Source: Aurantimonas sp. 22II-16-19i (GTDB lineage Bacteria; Pseudomonadota; Alphaproteobacteria; Rhizobiales; Rhizobiaceae). From it: DNA of 64,000 nucleotides. The position numbers and the translations under genes were made by a program. The notes beneath the pieces were generated by a model that worked only from the letters and a program-made list of their open reading frames with translations, did not search any database and was not told the origin of the DNA. The DNA lies in NCBI RefSeq assembly GCF_002088275.1, contig NZ_AQQS01000021.1, positions 40,721 through 104,720 of the forward strand. Direction: 5' to 3'. Positions 16,754 to 25,335 of this stretch are shown in pieces; the first letter of the stretch is position 1; each line of letters opens with the position of its first letter.

Positions 16754-17209
16754 TTTCTGACTCTCGTTGCCCCATGGTTCTTTCCGACAGTAGGTTCCCC
16801 CTTTTCCCGAGAGGAGGTTCCCACTTTTCGGGATCATGCTCTCGCGAGCGCCTCCGGGCTGCATTCGAGCAGCTCCGGGCTCCCCGTCCGCCGCGCGGAT
16901 CGGGCACCGGCATGCCGGGCCCACGGCCGCGGCCATGGTGCCTGACCCGCCCCGGCCCTGCCCTTGCGTCACCGCAGGCCGGCAGGGTTTCACGGGCTGG
17001 ACCGCGTCGTCGCCGGCCGGTCTCGGCGGCGCGGCCACCGACAGGTCCACAAGGACGATTGACAACCTGTCACATGACTCGCTTTGATGACGCCTGTGCG
17101 GATCGGGAGGGATAACGCGCGGCTTGCCTCCCGGCCGTTGCATCGTCGTCGCGTGACACTGGCATGACGCCACGTCGCGCCGGGTCCACCGCGAATTCGA
17201 TCGGCGTAA
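16754..17209. other. Intergenic region before rpoN with a short direct repeat
   Basis: No gene is supported. Two imperfect direct repeats lie just after the foreign lipoprotein, GGTTCCCCCTTTTCCCGA at 16793-16810 and GGTTCCCACTTTTCGGGA at 16816-16833. Similar GGTTCCCACTTTTCGGGATCATG strings are familiar to me from mobile-element flanks in rhizobial genomes, but that is recollection only. The remainder is GC-rich and should contain the rpoN promoter. No good match is visible. Confidence 0.35.
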
Positions 17210-18646
17210 ATGGCACTATCCGCTAAGCTGCAGATCAGACAATCCCAGTCGCTGGTGATGACGCCCCAGCTGCTTCAGTCCATCCGTCTCCTGCAGTACA
17301 GCAACACCGAGCTGCAGGCCTTCGTCGACAGCCAGATGGAATGCAATCCGCTGCTGGCGCAGGGTGCGGCGGCGGGAGCGGAGGGGTCTCTCCCGGTGGC
17401 TGACGGCGCGCTGCGCACGGCCGTCGGGCAGAGCGCCGCCGCCACGTCGCCGGGCGGCCCTGCGCCGGCAGCCGCCGCGCCGCGCCGCGCCGCCGCCCGC
17501 GGCCCATCCGGGGACGGCGACTACAGCATCGACGACCTCGCCGACCGCCACATCTCGCTGCACGGCCATGCCATGAAGGAGGTCGCCGACATCCTCGGCG
17601 GCGGGACCGGCCGCAAGGTCGGCGAGGCGCTGGTGGAGCATCTGGACGAAAGCGGCTACATCCGCGTCTCGGCGGAGACCGTCGCGGCCGGTCTCGGCCT
17701 GCGCACCGGCCTCGTCGAGGACATCCTCACCCGCCTGCAGGCGGAGGTCACGCCGGCCGGCCTGTTCGCCCGCGACCTCGCCGAATGCCTGACCCTCCAG
17801 CTGAAGCGGCTGAACCGCTTCGACCCGGTGATCGGCATCGTCCTGAAGAACCTCGACCTCCTGGCGCGGCGCGACTTTTCCGCCCTGCGGCGCCTGACCG
17901 GCGAGGACGAGGCGGAGCTGATGGAGATCCTCGCCGAGATCCGCGGCCTCGATCCCAAGCCCGGTCATGCCTTCGACCACGACGGCTCGGAGGCCATCGT
18001 GCCGGACGTCTTCGTCACCGAGGCGGCGGATGGCGGCTGGCGGGTGGAGCTCAACCCGGACGCCCTGCCGCGGGTGATCGTCGACAACACCTATCTGGCG
18101 GCGGTGCGCGGCGGCACGCTCACCGACGAGGACGTCGCCTTCCTCGGCGAGTGCCAGCAGTCGGCCAACTGGCTGGTGCGCTCGCTCGACCAGCGGGCCC
18201 GCACGATCCTGAAGGTCGCGACCGAGATCGTCCGCCGCCAGGACGGGTTCCTCACCCGCGGCGTCGGCGGCCTGCGGCCGATGACCCTGATGTCGGTCGC
18301 CGAGGCGATCGGCATGCACGAATCGACGGTCAGCCGGGTGACCTCGACGAAATACATCGCGACGCCGCGCGGCACCTTCGAGATGCGGTTCTTCTTCACC
18401 GTGGCGATCGCCTCGGCCGACGGCGGCGATCCCCATTCGGCCGAGAGCGTCAAGCACCGCATCAAGATCCTGATCGACGCCGAGAGCGTCGGCAACGTGA
18501 TGTCCGACGACGACATCGCCGCCATCCTGAAGAAGGAGGGCATCGATCTCGCCCGCCGCACCGTGGCGAAATACCGCGAGTCGCTCGGCATCCCGTCGTC
18601 GATCCAGCGCCGGCGCGAGATGAATGCCCGCAAGCTCGCCTCCTGA
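17210..18646 (+). CDS. rpoN: RNA polymerase sigma-54 factor
   Basis: Sigma factor for nitrogen-related and other activator-dependent promoters. It has 478 residues. Region I is Gln/Leu-rich (LQIRQSQSLVMTPQLLQSI, LLQYSNTELQAFV). An Ala/Pro-rich variable region II follows at about 50-100, then the core-binding domain. The helix-turn-helix is VAEAIGMHESTVSRVTS, followed by KYIATPRGTFEMRFFF. The RpoN box is ARRTVAKYRE (448-457). The gene is followed by hpf and ptsN, a linkage conserved across proteobacteria. The Shine-Dalgarno sequence is weak. Confidence 0.96.
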   Translation: MALSAKLQIRQSQSLVMTPQLLQSIRLLQYSNTELQAFVDSQMECNPLLAQGAAAGAEGSLPVADGALRTAVGQSAAATSPGGPAPAAAAPRRAAARGPSGDGDYSIDDLADRHISLHGHAMKEVADILGGGTGRKVGEALVEHLDESGYIRVSAETVAAGLGLRTGLVEDILTRLQAEVTPAGLFARDLAECLTLQLKRLNRFDPVIGIVLKNLDLLARRDFSALRRLTGEDEAELMEILAEIRGLDPKPGHAFDHDGSEAIVPDVFVTEAADGGWRVELNPDALPRVIVDNTYLAAVRGGTLTDEDVAFLGECQQSANWLVRSLDQRARTILKVATEIVRRQDGFLTRGVGGLRPMTLMSVAEAIGMHESTVSRVTSTKYIATPRGTFEMRFFFTVAIASADGGDPHSAESVKHRIKILIDAESVGNVMSDDDIAAILKKEGIDLARRTVAKYRESLGIPSSIQRRREMNARKLAS

Positions 18647-18754
18647 GGGCGCCCGGCCGCGATGCCGCGCGCGGCAGGGTCCGGGCGCGCTGCGGGCGCG
18701 CCATCCATTGCGAAGTCCGGGCCAGTATCTAGTTGTGTCAAAAGGCAGGTCGCG

Positions 18755-18783
18755 TTGACAGGGGCGAACGACGTTCCTAGAAG
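18755..18783 (+). promoter_or_regulatory. Sigma-70 type promoter upstream of hpf
   Basis: A consensus TTGACA (18755-18760) and TAGAAG (18778-18783) are spaced by 17 bases. The predicted leader to hpf at 19074 is unusually long, about 285 bases. It holds no open reading frame that I can support, so a structured leader is possible. Confidence 0.55.
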
Positions 18784-19073
18784 GCGCCACCTTGCGGACG
18801 CGCGGCGCGCTGCCGTGCGGGGGGCCGTCGGCGTTGCCGGATCGCCCCTTGGCGACGACGTCGGACGGGAAAGCCGCAGTGCCTCCCGCCCGTAAGAGAA
18901 GCGAGGAACCGGAGTGCCGCCGGGGGTCGTTCCCGGGGCCGGCGCTCCCGAAGCATGATGGCGGACGGCCGCGGCGGCCGTGAGGATCGCGTCATGCATG
19001 GAAACGAAGGTTTGGGGCAGGATCGTCGGCGTACCGTCGACGGGGTCGGCTTCGGGCAACAAGGAGAAGTCGA

Positions 19074-19646
19074 ATGGCCTTGCGCGTATCGGGAAAGCAT
19101 ATGGACGTGGGCGAAGCGTTCCGCATCCGGATCGAGGAGCGCCTCGGCGAAGCGGTCGACAAGTATTTCGACGGCAATTTCTCCGGCACGGTCGTCGTCT
19201 CGAAGGAAGGCAGCAGCCGCTTCGCAACCGACTGCACCCTGCATCTGGACACCGGCGTCGTCTTCCAGGCGGCGGGCGAGGCGCATGACCCCGACGTGAG
19301 CTTCGCCGAGGCCGCCGAGCGCATCGAGAAGCGGCTGCGCCGCTACAAGCGCCGCCTCAAGGACCACCAGAACAACAGCCACCGCGAGATGGCCTACCAG
19401 GTCATGGCGGCGATCCCGGAGGAAGACGAGGAGGTTCCCGCCGACTATGCGCCGGCGATCATCGCCGAGATGACGCTGGCCGTCGGTACCCATTCGGTCG
19501 CCGGCGCCGTGATGGAGCTGGACCGACAGGACAGCCCGTTCGTGCTGTTCAGAAACGTCAACTCCGGCGATCTGAACATCGTCTTCCGCCGCGCCGACGG
19601 GAATTACGGTTGGGTCGACCCCTCGAACTACTCGCGGGAATCGTAA
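19074..19646 (+). CDS. hpf: Ribosome hibernation promoting factor, long form
   Basis: Binds the 30S decoding region and drives 100S dimer formation in stationary phase. At 190 residues it has both the N-terminal S30AE domain (MALRVSGKHMDVGEAFRIRI, ..AAERIEKRLRRYKRRLKDH) and the C-terminal dimerisation domain (SVAGAVMELDRQDSPFVLFR, ..VFRRADGNYGWVDP). AAGGAG lies about seven bases before the ATG. It is followed by ptsN after 59 bases, probably in one transcript from the promoter at 18755. Confidence 0.95.
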   Translation: MALRVSGKHMDVGEAFRIRIEERLGEAVDKYFDGNFSGTVVVSKEGSSRFATDCTLHLDTGVVFQAAGEAHDPDVSFAEAAERIEKRLRRYKRRLKDHQNNSHREMAYQVMAAIPEEDEEVPADYAPAIIAEMTLAVGTHSVAGAVMELDRQDSPFVLFRNVNSGDLNIVFRRADGNYGWVDPSNYSRES

Positions 19647-19705
19647 CCGCGCGATAAGCTCCGCGCGGTAGGATGACGTGCCCGAAATGAGAAGGCAGGC
19701 TCTCG

Positions 19706-20170
19706 ATGGATGTCGATACTCTGATTGACCCCGGCGCGATCCTGCCCGATCTCAGAGCGAATTCCAAAAAGCAGGTGTTGCAGGAGCTGGCCGCCAAGGC
19801 CGCCGAGCTCACCGGCCTTGCGGAACGCGAAATCTTCGAAACGGTGCTGGCGCGCGAGAAGCTCGGCTCCACCGGGGTCGGCAACGGCATCGCCATTCCC
19901 CATGGCAAGCTCGCCGATCTCGGCCGGATCGTCGGCGTCTTCGCGCGCCTGACGCGGCCGGTGGAGTTCGATTCCCTCGACGACCAGCCGGTCGACATCG
20001 TGTTCCTGCTGCTGGCGCCGCAGGGCTCGGGGGCGGACCACCTGAAGGCCCTCTCCAAGGTCGCGCGCCTCCTGCGCAACCGCAAGATCGTCGAGGAGAT
20101 CCGCGAGACCCGCGATGCCCACGCGATCTATGCGCTGATGACCAACGCCATGGCGCAGAACGCCGCCTGA
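19706..20170 (+). CDS. ptsN: PTS IIA-like nitrogen regulatory protein (EIIA-Ntr)
   Basis: Terminal phosphoacceptor of the nitrogen phosphotransferase system, which senses nitrogen and potassium state and has no sugar permease. It has 154 residues. The phosphorylation site is His66 in GIAIPHGKL. Other family features are REKLGSTGVGNG and FLLLAPQGSGADHLKALSKV. It lies at the end of the rpoN-hpf-ptsN block and is the last gene before the type VI secretion locus. Confidence 0.95.
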   Translation: MDVDTLIDPGAILPDLRANSKKQVLQELAAKAAELTGLAEREIFETVLAREKLGSTGVGNGIAIPHGKLADLGRIVGVFARLTRPVEFDSLDDQPVDIVFLLLAPQGSGADHLKALSKVARLLRNRKIVEEIRETRDAHAIYALMTNAMAQNAA

Positions 20171-20460
20171 CCGGGGCCGGACGAACGCCGCAGCCCATCT
20201 CCTCTCCCTTTCGACGTCACCTGCCTTCCACGCCGCCAGCCTTGCGCGTCGCCGGGATCGCCCGTCGAGCCGGGCCATGCCGCCGCGCGACCGGGACAAC
20301 CACCTTTACGAGAGATTGTTTCGATTATGCATATATAGGTTGTTGATCGCATGCGATCCTTGATAGGCTGCGACGGTCGACCCTGCATCCGGTCCCCCCT
20401 CGGGGCGCACGGATAGACAGCGTCGACGCGACGTGGCTTCTCTTCCCGGGAAAGGGATCG
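20171..20460. promoter_or_regulatory. Intergenic region carrying the vgrG promoter
   Basis: These 290 bases separate ptsN from the type VI locus. An AT-rich stretch at about 20304-20350 (..TTATGCATATATAGG..) stands out in GC-rich DNA and probably contains the promoter of vgrG, though no pair of hexamers has clean spacing. I see no sigma-54 type -24/-12 element. Confidence 0.35.
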
Positions 20461-22263
20461 ATGAGCGGAGCGCTCCTGCAACGAACGCGCATCGGCGAGT
20501 TGACGACGCCGTTCGGCAAGGACGTCCTGGTGCTGCACCGGCTGACCGGGACCGAGGCGCTGAGCGAGAATTTCGAGCTGCGGGTGGATGCCCTGTCCAA
20601 GGTGCCCGGTCTCGATTTCTCCACGGCCATCGGCGAGCACTGCACCGTCCGCCTCAACACCATCCGCGACGGCATGCGCTTCTTCGACGGCCTCCTCACC
20701 GACGCCGAGTGGCTCGGCGCCGAGGACGGCGCCTATCGCTACCAGCTGACGCTGCGGCCCTGGTTCGAGCTGCTGGGACACCGGATCGACCGGCTGATCT
20801 TCCACGAGATGACCGCACCCGACATCGTCGCCAGGGTGTTTGCCGGCCATGGCGGCCTCGCCCGCTTCGAGCGGCGCCTCACCCGCTCCTATCCGACCCT
20901 CGAATACACCGTGCAGGCCGAGGAGAGCGATCTCGACTTCTGCCGCCGGCTGATGGAGGCCCATGGCATCGCCTACTACTTCACCCATGGGCGCGGCGAG
21001 CACACGCTGGTCATGGCGGACGGCATCTCGGGCTACGATCCGGTGCCGGGCGGAACCCGGAACTACTATCCGCTCGACCGGCAATATCGGCGCGACGAGG
21101 AGCATTTCGCCCGCGTCGTCGCCGGGCGGCGCTTCACCCACGGCCGCTCCACCCTCAACGACTACGACTTCAAAAAGCCGAGCGCCGACCTGACGGCGGA
21201 ACGACGGGGCGACACCGACCACGCCCATGGCGGGCTGGAAGTCTACCGCTATCCCGGCCGCTACACCGAGCGAGGCGACGGCGAGGTCTATTCGCGCCTG
21301 AGGATCGACGCGTCGCGCAGCCTCGACCGGCAGATCAGCGCCGATGGCGACTGCATGAGCCTGTCGCCCGGCCATCTGGTGACGCTCGCCAACCACCCGA
21401 GCGGGCCGCTCAACCGCGAATACCTGACCCTGTCGGCGCGCCATCACTACCGGGCGGAGGACTATGTCAGCGGCGCCTCCGGCGACGAGGATTCCTACGA
21501 GGGCAGCTACACGTTCCTCGCCTCCGACATCCCTTTCGTGCCGCTGGCGGCGACGCCGCGGCCGAGGGCGCCCGGGCCGCAGACGGCCACGGTCGTCGGC
21601 GAGGGCGAGATCGACTGCGACGCCCATGGCCGCATCCTCGTGCGCTTCCACTGGGACCGGAAAGGCGACCAGTCGATGCGCTGCCGCGTCACCCAGGCCT
21701 GGGCCGGCAAGAGCTTCGGCGCGATCTTCATCCCCCGGGTCGGCATGGAGGTGATCGTCCAGTTCCTCGACGGCGACGCCGACCGGCCGGTGGTGACCGG
21801 TTGCGTCTACAACGGCGAGAACACGCCGCCCTATCCGCTCGGCGACGCCAAGACCATCGCCGGCTGGAAATCCCGCTCGACCATCGGCGGCGGCGGCTAC
21901 AACGAGTTCGCCATCGACGACACCAAGGGCGACGAGCTCGTCCGCCTGCATGCCCAGCACGACCTTCAGGCCAAGGTCCTGAACGACGAGCGGCGCGAGG
22001 TCTTAAACGACCGCACGACCGGCATCGGCCATGACGACACGCTCACCGTCGGCCGCGACCTCACCGTCACCGCCGGGCGGCGGATCACGCTGAAGGTCGG
22101 CGCCAGTTCGATCGTCATCGATGCCGGCTCGATCACCATCCAGTCGCCCAATGTGGAGATCAGGGCATCGCAGGAGTTCACCTCCCGGGCAAGCATGAAC
22201 TCCGAGCATAGCGCCGGCGTCCTGATGGACATCAAGGGTGCTCTGGTGAAGATCAACACATGA
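20461..22263 (+). CDS. tssI: Type VI secretion spike protein VgrG
   Basis: Trimeric tip of the type VI needle, equivalent to phage gp27-gp5. The 600 residues contain the gp27-like region (about 1-380: FELRVDALSKVPGLDFSTAI, ..YTVQAEESDLDFCRRLMEAHG), the OB-fold/gp5 region (DCDAHGRILVRFHWDR, ..IPRVGMEVIVQFLDGDADRP) and the gp5 beta-helix repeats (DTLTVGRDLTVTAGRRITLK). It ends in ALVKINT. There is no C-terminal effector extension, so cargo would bind through an adaptor or PAAR protein not seen here. Its stop overlaps the next gene as ATGA. Confidence 0.95.
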   Translation: MSGALLQRTRIGELTTPFGKDVLVLHRLTGTEALSENFELRVDALSKVPGLDFSTAIGEHCTVRLNTIRDGMRFFDGLLTDAEWLGAEDGAYRYQLTLRPWFELLGHRIDRLIFHEMTAPDIVARVFAGHGGLARFERRLTRSYPTLEYTVQAEESDLDFCRRLMEAHGIAYYFTHGRGEHTLVMADGISGYDPVPGGTRNYYPLDRQYRRDEEHFARVVAGRRFTHGRSTLNDYDFKKPSADLTAERRGDTDHAHGGLEVYRYPGRYTERGDGEVYSRLRIDASRSLDRQISADGDCMSLSPGHLVTLANHPSGPLNREYLTLSARHHYRAEDYVSGASGDEDSYEGSYTFLASDIPFVPLAATPRPRAPGPQTATVVGEGEIDCDAHGRILVRFHWDRKGDQSMRCRVTQAWAGKSFGAIFIPRVGMEVIVQFLDGDADRPVVTGCVYNGENTPPYPLGDAKTIAGWKSRSTIGGGGYNEFAIDDTKGDELVRLHAQHDLQAKVLNDERREVLNDRTTGIGHDDTLTVGRDLTVTAGRRITLKVGASSIVIDAGSITIQSPNVEIRASQEFTSRASMNSEHSAGVLMDIKGALVKINT

Positions 22264-22955
22264 GCGAGCCGCTCGACCCCGCTCTTTCGCCCCGAGGCGA
22301 AGCACTGGCGCCTGCAGGCGACGTGCTGGCGCCCGTCGACCGAGCTCCGGCTCCGGCCGGCGAGACGCCGTCAGCGCGCAGCGGATTGCCGCCCCTTGCC
22401 CGGGACGTCTTCACGGCGATTCCCGAGATCGCCGAGGACATGGGGGCGAGGCCGTCGAACGAGACGTGCCCCGGCTTCGTCGATCGCCTGCTCGCCTCCC
22501 CGACCCCGGAGGAGGCGGTGACCTTCTTCGCCTATCTCCTGCCGCCCGAAGCGGCGGTGCTCTGGGGCCATCGCTGCATCGCCGCGAAGACCTCCGCGAC
22601 GACGCCGGCGGAACGGCCGCTCGCCGATCTCATCGCCGTCTTCGTGGCCAGCGGTCTGGCACCGGACGAGCGCGAGGCGCTGCGGCAGGAGATCCGCGCC
22701 GTCGCCGAGACGTCGCGCCCGCGCAGCCCCGTCGTCTGGATCGCCCTCGGCCTCGCCTGGAGCACGGGCAGCCTCTCCGCCCCCGACCTGCCGCCGCTCA
22801 CCGCCCCAGCCTATGCGACGCCGCGGGCGATCAATGCCGGCGTGCTCGGCCTCCTCGCCCGCGCCGACATCGCCGAGCGGGCCGCGACCCTTTCCGGCTT
22901 CGTCGCCATCGGACGGCGCATCGCCGCGGCGATCGCGGCGGGGCGGCCGGCCTAG
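22260..22955 (+). CDS. Unrecognised type VI-linked protein
   Basis: Protein of 231 residues starting within the vgrG stop codon (ATGA overlap), so the two are translationally coupled. The first 45 residues are Pro/Ala-rich and probably disordered. The rest is alpha-helical in appearance, with a Trp-containing conserved-looking segment (FFAYLLPPEAAVLWGHRCIA) and an Ala-rich C-terminus. No signal peptide or membrane segment is seen. It resembles short proteins found beside vgrG or FHA genes in other alphaproteobacterial type VI loci (possibly DUF6931, from memory). Its position suggests an adaptor, a chaperone or a regulator, but no function can be assigned. Confidence 0.75.
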   Translation: MSEPLDPALSPRGEALAPAGDVLAPVDRAPAPAGETPSARSGLPPLARDVFTAIPEIAEDMGARPSNETCPGFVDRLLASPTPEEAVTFFAYLLPPEAAVLWGHRCIAAKTSATTPAERPLADLIAVFVASGLAPDEREALRQEIRAVAETSRPRSPVVWIALGLAWSTGSLSAPDLPPLTAPAYATPRAINAGVLGLLARADIAERAATLSGFVAIGRRIAAAIAAGRPA

Positions 22956-22984
22956 CCAGACGCGAACCGAGCCCGGAGCCCGCC

Positions 22985-24595
22985 ATGCGCATCGAACTCG
23001 TCATCGAGAACATCGACACCCTCGCCAATGGCGGGCCGACGCGGATCGCGATTGTCGACCGCTCCTTCGAGATCGGCCGCGAACCGCCGCGCGACTGGGT
23101 GCTGCCGGATCCCGACCGCTTCATCTCCAGCCGCCATTGCGAGGTCCGCTTCGAGGCCGGCGGCTTCGTGCTGGTCGACCATTCGACCAACGGCACCTTC
23201 CTCAACGGCTCGGACAGGCGGCTCACCGGGCCGCAGCGACTGGCCAGCGGCGACCGGATCCAGATCGGACGATATGTCGTCGCGGTGGCGATCGGCGGCG
23301 CGGCTGTCAGCGATCCCGTGATCGGCGATCCTGCGATCGGCGGCCGGGCGGACGGCTGGGGCGAGGAGCGCCCAGAACCATCCGGCGCCCGGCAGGACGC
23401 CGGCTGGGGCGAGGCATCGGACGATCCGTGGTCCATCGACGGGCCGTTCGCCCCGCCGATCGAGCTGACGCCGCCGCCCCGCCCCTTGCCGCCCTCCTTC
23501 GAGGCCGACGTCGTCCTGTCTTTCGGCTCCAGGGGCGGTCCCGGGGGCGGTTCCGGGGGCGGTTCCGGGGGCGGCGCGGCGAGCGGCGGCTTCCGGCCCG
23601 CCGGAGCGGTCACGCCTCCGGACGATAGCGGATGGGCGGGCGGGGTTCGCGGTCCTCGCGGCGCAGACGGCTGGGGAGACGGGGGCGAGGAAACCGGCGA
23701 TCCCGACGCCGCCTCGCCCGGCCGGGAGGACGACGACGTCTTCGAGATCGGCGCTGCGGCCCGGCGCGCTTCGCAAGAAGCGATCGGCGACGAGCAGCGC
23801 CGGCCGGCGACGCTTCCGGCGGGCGCGAGGATGGCGGATGCCGCCGCCCCGATGGCCTTTGTCCCGGCGCGCCCTGCCCCGCGACCGGTCGAAGCCTCGT
23901 TCATGCCGGGACGTTCGACGCACGGGCCCTCGACGCACGGCCCATCGACGCCGGCGCCCTCGATGGCCGACCCCGCGCCGAGCGGGCCAACGACCGGTCC
24001 CGCGGCCGACACCGCCGGCGCCGAGCGCCTGCTCGCCGACATCGCCGTGGCGGCGGGCCTCGACCCCCGCGTCCTGACCGGCCGGCCGGCCGACGAGGTC
24101 GCCCGCGAGATCGGCGCGCTGCTGGCTCTCGTCACCGGCGGGGTGGGCGAATTGTTGCGGATGCGGGCGAAGGCGAAGACGCTGACCCGCAGCGCCGACC
24201 GCACGACGATCGAGGCGGCGGGCAACAACGCGCTGAAGTTCTCGCCCAACGCGCAAGGCGCACTCGCCAAGATGTTCGGCGCCGAGGGGCCCGGCTATCT
24301 CGCCGCCGGGGAGAGTTTCGAGGAGGCCTTTCGCGACCTCTCCCGCCACGAGCTGATCACCTTCGCGGCCATGCAGAAGGCGCTGAAGCGGCTGATCGAC
24401 GACCTGTCGCCCGATTCCATCACCGCCCGGCTGCCCTCGTCGGTCATGCCGTTCTCGAAGAAGGCGCAGGCCTGGGATCTCTTCGTCACCCGCTGGGACG
24501 CCAAGACCGAGCCCTTCGAGCACGGCATGCTCGACGTGTTCCTGCAGTATTTTCGCGAGATCTACGACGAGACCGCCCGGAGCAAGCGGGGGTGA
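22985..24595 (+). CDS. tagH: FHA-domain type VI secretion protein TagH
   Basis: Phosphothreonine-binding scaffold of type VI systems under Ser/Thr phosphorylation control (Fha1/TagH family). It has 536 residues. The FHA domain (about 1-100) has the binding residues Gly31-Arg32, Ser49-x-His51 and Asn69-Gly70-Thr71. A long disordered linker (about 105-340) is Gly/Pro/Ala-rich and includes GGGSGGGSGGG and a THGPSTHGPS repeat. The C-terminal TagH-type domain (about 340-530) reads ALKFSPNAQGALAKMFG, ..AFRDLSRHELITFAAMQKAL and ends FREIYDETARSKRG. No PpkA kinase or PppA phosphatase gene lies nearby. GGAG lies about five bases before the ATG. Confidence 0.9.
   Translation: MRIELVIENIDTLANGGPTRIAIVDRSFEIGREPPRDWVLPDPDRFISSRHCEVRFEAGGFVLVDHSTNGTFLNGSDRRLTGPQRLASGDRIQIGRYVVAVAIGGAAVSDPVIGDPAIGGRADGWGEERPEPSGARQDAGWGEASDDPWSIDGPFAPPIELTPPPRPLPPSFEADVVLSFGSRGGPGGGSGGGSGGGAASGGFRPAGAVTPPDDSGWAGGVRGPRGADGWGDGGEETGDPDAASPGREDDDVFEIGAAARRASQEAIGDEQRRPATLPAGARMADAAAPMAFVPARPAPRPVEASFMPGRSTHGPSTHGPSTPAPSMADPAPSGPTTGPAADTAGAERLLADIAVAAGLDPRVLTGRPADEVAREIGALLALVTGGVGELLRMRAKAKTLTRSADRTTIEAAGNNALKFSPNAQGALAKMFGAEGPGYLAAGESFEEAFRDLSRHELITFAAMQKALKRLIDDLSPDSITARLPSSVMPFSKKAQAWDLFVTRWDAKTEPFEHGMLDVFLQYFREIYDETARSKRG
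23532..23579 (+). repeat. 12-bp tandem repeat inside tagH
   Basis: Four head-to-tail units of GGGGCGGTTCCG (23532-23543, 23544-23555, 23556-23567, 23568-23579). The first and last are variants. The period is in frame, so it encodes a Gly-Gly-Ser-Gly type flexible linker between the FHA and C-terminal domains. It is probably prone to copy-number change. Confidence 0.85.
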
Positions 24596-24674
24596 CGGGG
24601 AGCGATGACGCCGTTGCGAGCCTGCCCCGCGCCAGCGGCGGCGCGGTTCGGGCGGAGCGGCGAGGCAGCCCAGA

Positions 24675-24703
24675 TTGACACCAAAGATTGCAGAGGATTT
24701 AAT
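24675..24703 (+). promoter_or_regulatory. Sigma-70 type promoter before the OmpA-like gene
   Basis: A perfect TTGACA (24675-24680), then 17 bases, then TTTAAT (24698-24703), one mismatch from TATAAT. The predicted start is about 30 bases before the ATG at 24739. It would drive the OmpA-like gene and tssA, and perhaps genes beyond. Confidence 0.7.
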
Positions 24704-24738
24704 CGATGCTCGTTTAACGAGAATTGTGGGGCCCGCCC

Positions 24739-25311
24739 ATGTCGCGACATCCGACCCTGTCACTCAGCCTCGCGGTGGCCATGGCGGCAGTCATCGCGGA
24801 ATCAGGACCGGCCGCGGCCGATCCGGCCTATGATCGCCGCGAGGTGACCGAGTTCTTCCTGAAATCGGCGGGCGAGGTGAAGGGTCTCGGCAAGACAAGG
24901 TCCATGCGCGTCGCCGGCACCCGGGGGATCTGCGTCGGGCTGGAATCGGAATGCCGCAAAGGCGCCCAGCGGCCGACCGGCTTCGATCTCCTCATCAACT
25001 TCGACTACGATTCGGCGACGCTGACCGGGGCGGCGCGGGACAATCTCGACGAGATGGCCGCCGCCCTCACCGACCGCAGGCTGAGCGCGGTGCAGTTCGT
25101 CATCGAGGGCCACACCGACGCCCGCGGCGCCGACCGGTACAATCAGGAGCTTTCGCGCCGGCGGGCCGAATCCGTCCGGGCCTATCTGCTCGCCCGGGGC
25201 ATCGAGCCGGGGAAGATCTCGGCCCTCGGCCTCGGCGAGCGGGTGCCGCGCGTCGCCGACCCGCTCGATCCGGTCAACCGCAGGGTCGAGATGCGGGTGA
25301 GCGTCCAGTAG
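24739..25311 (+). CDS. OmpA-family peptidoglycan-binding protein in the type VI locus
   Basis: Exported protein of 190 residues. A signal peptide (about 1-32, ending SGPAAADPAY) is followed by a short linker with two cysteines (GICVGLESECRK) and a C-terminal OmpA/Pal domain, INFDYDSATLTGAARDNLDE and VIEGHTDARGADRYNQELSR. It contains the peptidoglycan-contacting Asp/Arg of the NxxLSxxRAxxV-type helix (NQELSRRRAESVRAYL). In some type VI systems peptidoglycan anchoring is done by TagL or an OmpA-tailed TssL. A free periplasmic OmpA-like protein may do this here. The ATG at 24739 is preferred over an upstream TTG because it gives a clean signal peptide. Confidence 0.88.
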   Translation: MSRHPTLSLSLAVAMAAVIAESGPAAADPAYDRREVTEFFLKSAGEVKGLGKTRSMRVAGTRGICVGLESECRKGAQRPTGFDLLINFDYDSATLTGAARDNLDEMAAALTDRRLSAVQFVIEGHTDARGADRYNQELSRRRAESVRAYLLARGIEPGKISALGLGERVPRVADPLDPVNRRVEMRVSVQ

Positions 25312-25335
25312 ACCCCGCGCGGGACGCGGCGCGCG

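Noticed and set aside
20171..20460. Sigma-54 promoter for the type VI locus
   Set aside because: No TGGCAC-N5-TTGC type element was found in this gap or before tssB, despite rpoN being close by.
23532..23955. Repeats in tagH as a CRISPR-like array
   Set aside because: Units are 12-15 bases with no spacers and in frame with the coding sequence. They are protein-linker repeats.
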